Assembly (NCBI GenBank): GCA_026929865.2
Contig: CM049403.1
Coordinates: 25,419,001-25,483,000 of the forward strand
Length of the DNA stretch: 64,000 nucleotides
Direction: 5' to 3'
DNA from: Hyperoplus lanceolatus
Lineage: Eukaryota > Chordata > Actinopteri > Uranoscopiformes > Ammodytidae
The notes beneath the pieces were generated by a model, which had not been told where the DNA came from, did not search any database, and saw only the letters and a program-made list of their open reading frames with translations. Made by a program: the position numbers and the translations under genes. Below are positions 1-14,620 of the stretch, in pieces (position 1 is the stretch's first letter; each line of letters starts with the position of its first letter).

Positions 1-452
1 AGAGTCAATAACATTAAAAAAGTGAATCAACGTAAGCAATTGTAATATGGGCCCTCTAGATTTGGGAACTTTTAATGGTCTTTTTTTTCTCATATTTTTT
101 GTAAAGTTAACAATTGATTTATTGAAAAAAAAGATTGATTAATGAAAATGTTTTACAGTTATTGTACTTTCATCCACAAATAATCTTCAGAAGTTACCTG
201 TACTTCTTATCTATACAAAGAGATGAGATTTTAAATCATAGGAATTAGATTAAAAATGTAATCTGCACATTTGAGAAGCTGTAAATGGACAATATTTAGA
301 GATTTGAACTTGGAAAAATACGAGGATTAATAAATGATCTAAATATTCATTTAACTTAGATGAACGATTATTAATTAACTGATTTTGTTAATGTTTCAGC
401 AGTAGATGTTCATAACTGAAGGTTTCTGCCTCACTGACTCTTATTTGTTTAG

Positions 453-565
453 TGGTGGACGACTTAAGAGCTGCACTCTCCAAACTGGAATGTCGAGTAG
501 CGGTGCTGGAGAAATCTCCTGCGGCTGTGACTCCCGCCCCCACTCCTTCAGTTCCCTACACAAAT
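453..565 (+). CDS. eef1d: eef1d coding exon, leucine-zipper end
   Basis: The exon follows a TTTAG acceptor and ends before a GTGAGT donor. It enters with two bases completing a codon and then encodes 37 residues, starting [20 protein letters not shown] and ending in a Pro/Thr-rich linker ([11 protein letters not shown]). It leaves in phase 0. The heptad leucines match the zipper segment known in eEF1D. Confidence 0.9.
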
Positions 566-678
566 GTGAGTTTTACAAAAACTGCTTTTACCAAATCTTT
601 CATCTTGTGTTTTTAGTTTCCCCAGTACATTACTACAGACACCAGTGTGAACATGGGAATACTTTTAACTGTGCTCAG

Positions 679-888
679 GGCACCGCGGCCGTACAGCAGA
701 AGACCAGCGCCCCAGTTAAAGAGGCTGAGGAGGAGGAGGATGATGATGATCTTGACCTGTTTGGTAGTGATGATGATGACGAAGAGGCAGAGAAGCTCAA
801 AGAGCAGAGGTTGAAGGAGTACGCAGAGAAGAAAGCCAAGAAGCCCGGCCTCATCGCCAAGTCCTCCATCTTATTGGACGTCAAGCCT
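679..888 (+). CDS. eef1d: eef1d coding exon, acidic CAGF region
   Basis: The exon lies between a CTCAG acceptor and a GTGAGT donor and has 70 codons in phase 0/0. It carries [20 protein letters not shown], then a basic [12 protein letters not shown] run, and ends SSILLDVKP. The acidic DLFGS motif is a hallmark of eEF1B/eEF1D. A longer open frame over 406-906 simply reads through the neighbouring introns. Confidence 0.95.
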
Positions 889-918
889 GTGAGTTCACGC
901 TCCTGATTTACTCAAACC

Positions 919-1277
919 CTGCGTTCCAAATCGCATACTCTTTCTTTTTTCTATTCCACATACTACATCTGACTATACAAATAATCTAGTTAGGATGTAG
1001 TAGGCATACATTTGGGACATACTTTTACATATTTATTTCATCATAACATTGTGCATTGATCTTGCCTCTTACTTTTATTTCCGTTGCGTCCCCGTTTGTT
1101 TTCATATGGAGGCTCCGTCGATGTGATGTCACTTCCGGTGCGCACTGGATCGTGGGTCTGAATCGCCCAAATAGGATGCTGTTTACAACACTAAAAATCT
1201 TGTCCGGTTATTTCTAACCATACTCAATCTTTTTTCTTCCATACTAAATAGAGGACAGTATGGGTATTGGAACGCAG
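919..1277. mobile_element. Short terminal-inverted-repeat element in an eef1d intron
   Basis: The left end CTGCGTTCCAAATCGCATAC is mirrored at the right end, whose reverse complement begins CTGCGTTCCAATACCCATAC. The element is about 359 bp, has no open frame of note and fills most of the intron between the exons ending at 888 and starting at 1351. A CC dinucleotide flanks both ends, but the target duplication is not clear. It is a non-autonomous DNA transposon of uncertain superfamily. Confidence 0.7.
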
Positions 1278-1350
1278 CCAAAGACTGTTTTTGATCCGAG
1301 GTTTGAGACCCAAATCTCATTCTGTCCCCTTTCTTTGTTTCCGTTTTTAG

Positions 1351-1545
1351 TGGGACGATGAAACGGACATGGCGAAGCTGGAGGAGTGCGTGCGTTCGGT
1401 GCAGGCTGACGGCCTCTTATGGGGATCGTCCAAACTGGTTCCCGTGGGTTACGGCATCAAGAAGCTCCAGATCGCGTGTGTGGTGGAAGACGACAAGGTG
1501 GGAACAGACCTGTTGGAGGAAGAAATCACCAAGTTTGAAGACTTT
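1351..1545 (+). CDS. eef1d: eef1d coding exon, exchange-factor domain
   Basis: The exon lies between TTTTTAG and GTAAGT and has 65 codons in phase 0/0. It begins [20 protein letters not shown] and contains [20 protein letters not shown] and the [11 protein letters not shown] segment. This is the core of the GEF domain that contacts eEF1A. The wording [15 protein letters not shown] fits delta better than beta, by memory of the family. Confidence 0.96.
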
Positions 1546-1594
1546 GTAAGTACCGTGCAATACATAATACAATGTAAAATGAAATGTGAATGTG

Positions 1595-1600
<6 letters not shown>

Positions 1601-1641
<41 letters not shown>
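1601..1641. repeat. (CA)n microsatellite
   Basis: This is an uninterrupted CA run of about 41 bp in the eef1d intron. It starts some 55 nt after the donor at 1546, so the transcript carries a CA-rich tract close to the splice site. Confidence 0.95.
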
Positions 1642-1643
<2 letters not shown>

Positions 1644-2268
1644 ACTCTTAAACTGATTAGGCAAGAATGAAGTAAAAAAAACAACATTCAAAGGTTATTA
1701 GTTGTACTCTTAAACTGAATGCTCCCGTGTTACACTTTATTATTATTATTATTATTATTGTTTTGGGCAAAATAAAATTATTTTAACCAAATTAAATATC
1801 CCGACAGTTACACACATTTTATTAAGTACACCTAGGGTTAAACTAATGCAGTATCAGTCAACAAATACAGTTATTTCATTTAAGTCTGTTAGTTAAAATT
1901 AAATTGTACTGTGGGGTTAAATCACTGAGGTTAGACTTAAAGAATGTCTCTCAATATATCGTTACAAATTGAACCACAAACTGCAGCCTCAGATATGACA
2001 TTAAGCTGAATAATCCACCCCACAACCATTTGATCAAAACCTGAACATGATAGCCTTAAGGGAGTTGGGATGTATTATTGAAATGCACTTCCTTTTTTAG
2101 ATTGGTGTACCTAAATAAACTGCCAACTTAACATACAATGGGAGTAGATCTTCCACGATGTGGTCAAAATGAGGCTAAAAGTAGGGCAGAAGTAATGTTA
2201 ACATCTGACATCTTGGTTTCCACAGCCTGTAAACCAGTTTCAAGTTTCTCCTTTTTGCCCCGTTTCAG

Positions 2269-2307
2269 ATCCAGAGTGTGGACGTAGCAGCTTTCAACAA
2301 GATCTGA
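2269..2307 (+). CDS. eef1d: eef1d terminal coding exon
   Basis: After a CGTTTCAG acceptor this 39-bp exon encodes IQSVDVAAFNKI and a TGA stop. The AAFNKI end is nearly invariant in eEF1B and eEF1D proteins and fixes the 3' end of the gene. Confidence 0.96.
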   Translation: MQSVDVAAFNKI

Positions 2308-2383
2308 TTCCAGTTTGTCTGTGTGTGTCTTTCGTCATGCCTTGTTCCTCTGCTGATTTGTGTCAACGGTTATTAATAATAAT

Positions 2384-2389
2384 AATAAA
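2384..2389 (+). terminator. eef1d: Polyadenylation signal of eef1d
   Basis: A canonical AATAAA lies 77 nt after the eef1d stop, inside a TAA-rich stretch. The resulting 3' UTR would be only about 100 nt, which is normal for a translation-factor gene. Confidence 0.75.
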
Positions 2390-2409
2390 ATCCAACACTT
2401 GCACTGCAG

Positions 2410-7440
<5,031 letters not shown>

Positions 7441-10400
7441 AAAAAGATTTATTTTTTTTAAAAGATATATTCGGTAAAAAGAGTCCCAGGTTTGCTGGCT
7501 GTAGTGGTGCATTCACAAAGCCCTTCATGTGCAGCGTTTAGCTTCCTTCATTCATCACAGTCGCTGAAATCATCATCGACAAACCACAAACAACATAAAA
7601 AGCAGAAAAGTGAGGTTGTTTCCTCTTTCATCCAACTCAGACAATGCTAAATAACTAAAAATCTATGCGTGAATATCCAAAATAAATCACTTTCCTTCAT
7701 TTGTTTACAGCACAAAGCAATTTGCATATTCACAGATATTATCAAAAGAGCGATAGAATATTTTCACTAAAATGTACATCCACTTTTCCTTCAACAGGAA
7801 AGACTAAATAAATCTACTGTAGTGGTTTCAAACGGATCCGATCCATGATGAGTGGAACTCTGTCTTACATTTTTTTTGACTATTTTCTTAACTCTTGTGT
7901 TTTTTATAAAAGAAAAGAAACAAGAAATGTCATTCAGCATCTTATTGCTTTTACATTCTGACAAAGACGATAGAAACAATTCAAGGTACAACAGTGTTTT
8001 TCTCAAAGGCATGACATCGTATTTTTTCTGTTTCTGTATTTGTGTTTCTTATTGTGCTTTTCTCTACAGTTTACAGCGAGTGGGACTGAGTCATTTGGCA
8101 AAATGTCGATATTCAAGTTCAATTATTAAAAACAAAACATAAGTTTTTGATGTAAAAATAAAATGTTATATATGTGTGATTGATACAAGACTTTTGTGAC
8201 ATTGTTATTGTACAAACTGCAAAAAAGTTAACGTTTCTGTGTTTATCAGTGATTTCTACCCCTTACATTTTTATTTAATAATAATTTTTAACTCTTGCCC
8301 TACGATCTTTAAGGGTCAGTCCACCCTAAATGTCAAAACATTTCTCCCAGTTATCCAGCAATGCAAACTGTAAATATCCACCGCTGAAACATTAACAGTG
8401 GAGATACATTTTTGTGGATTGTTAAATATACTGTGTTTAGCTTGTCGAGTGACATCAGCAGTTTTGCTACAGCTTTAAATTGAATGGGGAGCTTTATATT
8501 AGGACACATTTGGATGACAAAGTCATAGGGACAGACTGGGAGATAAAGGATGCTTTGTCTATTCCAGAGTCCAGCTCCACATTCCTCTCATTCTGCTGGC
8601 CAAGATCTGAACAGGATGGGATTTGAAACCAGTTTGCTTGTCCCTCTTCACGTTACATTACTCTACTACCTTGTTACAAAGTGTTTTCACTCGTACTTTA
8701 ACTTTATCATTATTATTATTATTTTACTTTTTGGTTAGTGAATGAAACGAAAATAAGCTCACCAGAATCTAAACTTTGGGAGCGATTACGCGACATGACA
8801 ACAAAAAAAACAAAACCTGTCTGACTGAGCCGCTTACTTGTATCTTTGGTCTGTCTCTTAATGATCTGCTGGAATAAAATACACCTCTTTCATCTCTTTC
8901 TGTTGACAGCTCGTTATCTCTACCCACTTTCTCTCAAAACACTTTTTTTTTCACCAGCCCGAACATCCACTCACCCGTCTGTCTAACAGGTTTTTGGTAG
9001 GGGTAATAATGATCAGCTTTCAGTTCAGCTCATTAAGAAGAAGGATTTTGTTTTTGTCAGCAGCCAACAATTTGGATCAACTCCGCTCCCAGTCCAGAGA
9101 TATGCTCATGTAACGGAGCGGGGCTTCAGTGCCACTGATTTGCTGTTTTATTTCTAATGATATCAGCTGATTGTAAGCGAAGCCATTCTTAACTGGTGCA
9201 CAAAAAAAAAAAAAAAACTGTTAGTATCTTTTGCAGTGAAAAGATACTAACATGTTGTAGAATAACAAAGAGCTGATCCGCTGCTTGTCATATTGATTGT
9301 GTCCAGAGGAGGCTGTTAAACTAACATGGTCTTCTGGTGGAAAAGTTCAAAATATGCTTCCAGTCACAAAATTCATTGATTGAAAATGCAAAACATCTGT
9401 TTATGTCAAATTTCCTCCCCAAAAAATGAATTTTTGCACTAGTCTTTTAATTCGTTATTACATATTTTTTTTGACTAAATGACCAAGAAATTCCAGCACC
9501 TGACACCTGTTGATTGAAATGCTGATGAATACTCTTACTGTCTAGGTTCAAAAGGTCAAAGTCTGAGCCAGAGGCTGGTGTAGGAGGGAACAAGTCTGTT
9601 ACTTCAAGTCCCACTGGACCAACCAGGGATTCCAAATTCATAAAATATGGATGAAGCTAAGGGTCAGAAGTCCAGGTCAAACTCTGACTGAAAACACTGC
9701 TTGTTCCTACTGAGCTGAAAGTGACCCCCCCCAACTAAAACCTTTCAATCTCTAACACATCCACATTCCTTCATCCTCTGTCTCTCCTTTCTTTCAACAC
9801 ATCCTGAGTCTGCTTTTCGTTTTTAAAATTATAATTTTTCTTTTTAAATGTCCCTGCTGGAAAATACGATGACACTGTTGCTTAAATGTAATTATTCTTA
9901 TATAATGAAATCTAAATTATATTGTTTCATAGCTTGTTAGTTTCAGTTTGTAATTGGTTTTGTTGTAGCAGCTTTAGTATAATATGGACTTACGATTTGA
10001 CCGTCATGAAACAGATGTCCCTTTAGATGGCGTTTTAAAAATGTAAAAATGTGAAATGTATACAACTTAATGCTGATGAGCAATCAGTACAGATAATATA
10101 TCATTATGAAGTTATTTCTAAGCTCAAGAGTAGTTCACTAACACGTTTTACATTTGCAGCTCATCTAAAGGGATATTTCATTAGACTTCTTACATTCATT
10201 TTCAAAGGATCTGGTATTATTGTGTTCCTACAGCAGACCTGTGAGGCAAAACACAAGTAATACAATGATATTCCCTAATCCTTCTATAGTGTCCTCTAGT
10301 TGAAATGTTGCCCCATAAAACACCTCCACCTCCAGCCGCTTTTCTCTCTTGCTACTTGTATTCATCATCCAGTGCTGGTGTTGTGTTTGTGTTCATATCA

Positions 10401-10683
10401 TAAGCGGGACATTGGTGTCTGACTGACCACAGGTTGCACCAGCATGACCTTTGAAGTCATCCACGTATCAGATTTTTTTTTAATAAAAAGCAGCTGATCC
10501 GGCTCCCGGTCCTGTTTTTTTCTTCTGGAAGCACTTGTTCCCTTTCCCGCACGTGAGCAAACCCAGGAGCAGGATGAGTCGAGTCATTTATCTAAAAAAA
10601 AGTGGCAGTGAATATTTGATCCGCAGTCTTAGTCTCTTAAAAAAAAATCATACTTTTTGTGACTTTTTACTGAAGTGGTTTAT
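7441..10683 (-). other. Possible long 3' UTR of the C1orf226 homologue
   Basis: This stretch lies directly after the C1orf226 stop on the minus strand and shows no coding exon on either strand. TTTATT on the plus strand, which reads AATAAA on the minus strand, occurs at 9147-9152 and 8270-8275 and could end the transcript. No usage can be shown; calling it UTR is inference. Confidence 0.3.
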
Positions 10684-11326
10684 CTACTCAAAGGACAGCA
10701 GGTCCGGATGGTGCTCTGAGTCTTCGGAGCCGAGCCCTGTGCCTTTACCACAGGGGTGGGCGCCGTTTCCCAGGAGGACCTCCTCGCCCAGGCTGATGCG
10801 GCAGGCCAGTTTCCCCTTGCACGGGGTGGAGGCCAGTCGAGACTCGGGCATCGGTGCCTTCTGCCAGACGTCGCAGGGTTTGGGATCTTTGTTGATGAGG
10901 TCTGGTACAGATAGCTTGAGCTGGGGCTGACGCTCTTCCTCCTTCTCCTCCCCACTTTCTTCAGTGCGGCCCTTTTCCACATCATTTTCTTCACTACGTA
11001 GCAATCCGTCCGCCTTGCCGTTGCTCTCCCAATCATCAGCGGTGGTTTTCTTCTCCGCCTCGGGGCCCGAAAGCATCTGGATCTCCCCTGAGCCTCCATC
11101 TTGGTCCTTCTGGGCCTGCAGCTGCTCCTCACTGGTCCTCAGCTGCTCTGTGATGAGGAGAGGAGCCTTGTCAGGGGGAGAGTCGGCCGTGTCCGGGAGA
11201 GAGGAGACCACGGGGTCAGAGGAGATCATCATGTCCTGTGTGGTCTTCAGCGCCCGAGGCAGACGCTTCTTCCCCGACGGCGGAGGGGGGTCCAGCCGAG
11301 GGAAGGAGTCGAAGGAGGAGATGTGA
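10684..11326 (-). CDS. c1orf226: C1orf226 homologue, terminal exon
   Basis: The exon starts after a CTTCCTCCAG acceptor (minus strand). It completes a Ser codon split over the intron, then reads HISSFDSFPRLDPPPPSGKK and ends HHPDLLSFE before TAG. It gives 214 residues (104-317). Middle residues are rich in Glu, Lys and Ser (EENDVEKGRTEESGEEKEEE) and likely disordered. LKLSVPDLINKDPKP and the LLSFE end are the conserved parts. The plus-strand open frames overlapping it are shadows. Confidence 0.9.
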
Positions 11327-11947
11327 CTGGAGGAAGAGAAGAAGAAAAAAGTGAAGGGTGATGAATGGAGAAAGGAGGTGAACAAAGGGGGAGAGACACA
11401 GAGCAAATTAATAAAAGAGAAAACGCCATTAGTGACCCATAGTTACTAATGGGTTAGCTAAATATATATGTGTTATACAGTATTATCTTCTCCCACTCAC
11501 TCACTCGGTTGCTATTGCGCACTTGAACTGTTAGTGTGATTTTATGTAAGTCTCATGGTGTTTTTCATGTTGTTTGAGCCACACACTGAAGGCCATTTTC
11601 GGTGACTATATGTGATAGACAATAACGTTTTTGCATTTGAATTTGATTTGAATTTAGTTTTGGTCCTGGTGCACATGCTGCCGTTAAATGTGAAGTTTTA
11701 TTTTCAGGATGAGTTATCAAAAATATTAAAGTCTTTTTAACACTGGCATTGTCAGAACTGATGTCTCTTTTAGTAAACATGTCAAAAAGGATTTCCAAAT
11801 TATGACTAAACAGTCCATTAGAAACAGTTGGTGTATTGTGTACTTAAATAAGACTAAATTGGAGCCATTCACAATTATAGTACAGGTAAAAGAGCATTGA
11901 ATGTGTCAGGCCAATTACCATTTATAAGTGTGTTGCTGTAAGTGATG

Positions 11948-11950
11948 GTG

Positions 11951-12024
<74 letters not shown>

Positions 12025-12029
12025 TGTGT
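11948..12029. repeat. (TG)n microsatellite, about 82 bp
   Basis: A TG tract with two single-base interruptions, in the intron between C1orf226 exons 2 and 3. The rest of this intron (11327-13655) shows no exon; a short GA run lies near 12832-12847. Confidence 0.95.
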
Positions 12030-13592
12030 GGATGTGGAGGAGAGCGGAGAGGACAACTCTCACTCTATTGGCTCATCATTGTGCACTATATGTTTTTACC
12101 AAAACACACTCATTCCACAAGCTGTTACCTGCAATGAAAAAAAAACTACTACGGTAACTACATCGCTGGGTTATATGAGAGAGCTTATTATTACCGCCGG
12201 TGGAGCTGACAGGGATGCACACAGAGACAAATCAGTTCAATAAGCACTGCTGTGAAAGTGTTCTGGGGAAAATCATCTTTTCAGCTCGTTTTATGTGTGT
12301 AGAGTTGGGCCGTTTATCTCTCCCTCTCTATGACAATTATATGTACCTAGATACACATTCCATGATCCTTAACAAAACCAATACAGATACACTTCTTCCA
12401 CTGATATTTACAGCTTATTCGATAGATTTCGATTCAGCTCCATACACATAACAAATGTGTGTTGTTAAAATAAATCCTATTAACAGTAGTAACCATTGAC
12501 AGCCATGCACTGGATACCTTTTTAGGTAGCCACTTTCTCTATAATGGCGTTGGTTAAGAATGTTTACCTCAGTTCCTGGGTCAGTGTCACCACCGTAAAA
12601 ATGTATATATATTCAATTATGCTGTATGGGACAGTTTTACCTTCACCAAGGAAGCATTAGAGGCCATTTGAATGCATTTCTCAACTTGTGTTGACTTCTC
12701 TTCTAAATTTACTGTCAGTGTATAAAATTAGTAACAAGGCGTGTTGGAACATCATAAATGTTACGATATTCGAGCGCAGTCAGTTGTAAACACGGACACA
12801 CAGAAAGGTTACCTTTTCAAGGAACCTGAGAGAGAGAGAGAGAGAGACACTTAGGAAGACTGGAAATTAGTCAAATCTCTTACTTTTTGTAAATCAGTTA
12901 CCTTGATAGGCATTGGTTATTCTTTACGCAGTTATTACATACTGAAAGCACTCCGCTCTAACCGTCTGGATCAGTTTGTTGTCTGGCTAACTCTTTACAG
13001 CTAATCACAGTTGAATTTATTCACATTCCATTAACTGGAGACGAAAGCAGTTGGAAAATGACTTCTTCTTGACTGATCTTCAGTTGGAGAGATAACAGAT
13101 CGATGCTGCTGCTAACACATCAGTAAATACAGACACAAACCGACGAGTGAGTGTTTGTGAGCAGGTGATGAGTGCACACTTTAAAAAAAGGCATTTCTAT
13201 TTTATCTACAGAAGAAAGTGAAAAATCCACTCTCAGACTTTTGATTGCCTCAGATGTGTCATTATTAATTCAATGATGTCTTTCAGGGGTTTAATCATTA
13301 AAACGAAAGTGAAGCTTTGAAAACGGGATATTCATATATGGATGGGATATTCATAAAAAAAACTTTCATTAAAAAGCACCAAAAAATGAATTAATTTAAT
13401 CAGAGAGGTGGAAGGAAAACCAAACTCTCTGAGTCAGCATGTGGAATCAAACCAGCAACTTTTCAGACACAGATCTGCAAATGAATTGGAATGAATAACT
13501 GATTAACTGATAAGATATTGATAAAGTGTAGTGGAGGCTAAGACTGACCATGTAGAAGTACTTTCCACATAACACAAATAGAAAGGACATAC

Positions 13593-13594
<2 letters not shown>

Positions 13595-13649
<55 letters not shown>
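13595..13649. repeat. (TG)n microsatellite abutting a splice donor
   Basis: A perfect TG run on the plus strand, which is a CA run in the minus-strand transcript. It begins six bases into the intron that follows C1orf226 exon 2, whose donor reads GTACATCACACA. Confidence 0.95.
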
Positions 13650-13650
<1 letters not shown>

Positions 13651-13655
13651 TGTAC

Positions 13656-13780
13656 CTGTTTCCAGTGGTCTGGTTGAGTTGCTCCATACAGCTCCACACG
13701 GCACCAACGTTCTTGTTCACCTCAGTGACCCCAATGTCGCCGAGGTGGCTCGACTCCTTTCTTCTCAACAAGTCATTTAC
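13656..13780 (-). CDS. c1orf226: C1orf226 homologue, middle exon
   Basis: The exon lies between a TGTCAG acceptor and an ACAG|GTACAT donor on the minus strand, is 125 bp, and enters in phase 0. It encodes VNDLLRRKESSHLGDIGVTE, then VNKNVGAVWSCMEQLNQTTGN, and leaves two bases (AG) of a Ser codon completed by the next exon. The VNDxLRRKE and GVTExNK motifs match human C1orf226. Confidence 0.92.
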
Positions 13781-13923
13781 CTGACAGAAAGAAAGAAAAA
13801 GTTTGAAAGAAAAACAGAAAGAACCGGAAAGAAAGAAAGAAAGAAAGGAAATCCAAACATCCATAGTTGGGAGAAATATAATTACATGTGGACCTGCAGA
13901 ATGAATGCTTGTGCTGTGCTAAC

Positions 13924-14109
13924 CTTTGCGCCGACAGCCTTGCCCAGATTAATGGCATTCTTAAGCCTCTGTTGGCCTCCGGAGGACGGAGAATCCACAG
14001 AGCTGGAGCCCTGGTTAGGATTGGCTGATGCTGGGGAGCGTCGGGTCGAAGGCTGGCCCGGCCTGGAGATCTGAGGACTCTGTTGCTGGGCGACGGAGTT
14101 CTCAAACAT
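13924..14109 (-). CDS. c1orf226: C1orf226 homologue, first coding exon
   Basis: From the ATG at 14109 it encodes 62 residues: MFENSVAQQQ, a Ser/Pro/Gln-rich linker, then QQRLKNAINLGKAVGAK before a GTTAGC donor. The exon itself begins at 14120 after a TTTTTCCCAG acceptor, leaving 11 bases before the ATG. In the frame of the protein those bases read (A)TT GAT CAA AGT, with no stop. The ATG was chosen because MFEN is the start of the human protein. Confidence 0.88.
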
Positions 14110-14120
14110 ACTTTGATCAA
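14110..14120 (-). other. Open extension upstream of the C1orf226 ATG
   Basis: Between the acceptor and the ATG the exon has 11 bases, starting with two bases of a split codon and then Asp-Gln-Ser. The phase fits the donor of nos1ap exon 33217-33382, which leaves a single A; joined they would read Ile-Asp-Gln-Ser-Met-Phe-Glu-Asn. It could be either 5' UTR or coding in a readthrough isoform. Confidence 0.65.
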
Positions 14121-14323
14121 CTGGGAAAAAGAGAGTAGACAGGAGAAAGAACGAGAGAGATAGATATATGAATACAGAGCAGGATGTGTAGGATTTAACA
14201 GAAGGTGTAGATGTATTTGCTTTTCTAACTGCACATAGCTGCGGCCCCTTCAAGCTGAAGACAACACAAATGGGATGTTTGCTTTCAGAATGGGATGCAT
14301 AAACACAGTTTTACAGGGAACCA

Positions 14324-14620
14324 AAAGGAATACTCCACTGAGGGAAGGAGATCTGTTGACTGGTCTCCGCACAACATTGCTGACAACTCTACTCCCGTCT
14401 TGACACTTGTTATATCTATGAAGCTCTGCTGGCAGTAGTGTCTTCAGCAGTTTTTCTAGGGGAAATTGCTCTCAGTTGGAATCCATTGTAACTGTAACTG
14501 TGAATCCAAACTGTCTAAAGCTACAAAGAAGCAATCTATCTGTTTCAGGGTCTGCACCTCACACGCCAAACAGCAAGTTCTTGATAATCCAAAGGTGTCA
14601 TTTCAGTGGAGCATTCCTTT
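14324..14620. mobile_element. Short inverted-repeat element, about 297 bp
   Basis: The left end AAAGGAATACTCCACTGA is mirrored by the right end TCAGTGGAGCATTCCTTT with one mismatch over 18 bp. No coding capacity is seen. It lies just upstream of the C1orf226 first coding exon. Target duplication is unclear, so the superfamily is open. Confidence 0.65.

Larger units (their letters stand above)
453..2307 (+). other. eef1d: eef1d gene, 3' part (four coding exons)
   Basis: This is the 3' part of the gene for translation elongation factor 1-delta, the guanine-nucleotide exchange subunit that reloads eEF1A with GTP in the cytosolic eEF1 complex. Joined exons 453-565, 679-888, 1351-1545 and 2269-2307 give 184 residues in one frame. 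In order they hold the end of a leucine-zipper-like helix ([20 protein letters not shown]), an acidic stretch with the [11 protein letters not shown] motif (a casein kinase 2 type site), the [27 protein letters not shown] signature, and the C-terminal exchange domain ending DVAAFNKI. The zipper is typical of the delta subunit; the related eEF1B2 has a GST-like N-terminus instead. Upstream coding exons lie before the window. The gene is convergent with the minus-strand nos1ap/C1orf226 block. Which teleost duplicate this is cannot be told. Confidence 0.95.
10684..14109 (-). other. c1orf226: C1orf226 homologue (three coding exons, 317 residues)
   Basis: Joined exons 14109-13924, 13780-13656 and 11326-10684 encode a 317-residue protein, slightly longer than the human protein of about 270. 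Matching landmarks from memory of human C1orf226 are the start MFEN, the LKNAINLGKAVGAKVNDLLRRKE segment (split over exons 1 and 2), GVTEVNK, FPRLDPPPP with PRALKTTQDMMISS, LSVPDLINKD, and the end HPDLLSFE. The protein is hydrophilic, has no signal peptide or membrane span, and has an acidic, Glu-rich middle; its biochemical role is not established. The gene follows nos1ap on the same strand, as in mammals. The first coding exon starts at an acceptor and is open before its ATG, so it may also be read as the tail of a longer NOS1AP isoform. Confidence 0.9.

Noticed and set aside
406-906. 166-codon open frame on the plus strand
   Set aside because: It reads through two introns and an out-of-frame part of the first eef1d exon; only 679-888 is in the true frame.
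10680-11132. 150-codon minus-strand and overlapping plus-strand frames in the last C1orf226 exon
   Set aside because: They are shadows of the real frame, which ends HPDLLSFE.
13595-14074. 159-codon plus-strand frame
   Set aside because: It is antisense to the C1orf226 exons and begins in a TG repeat; the minus-strand exons have splice sites and conserved motifs.
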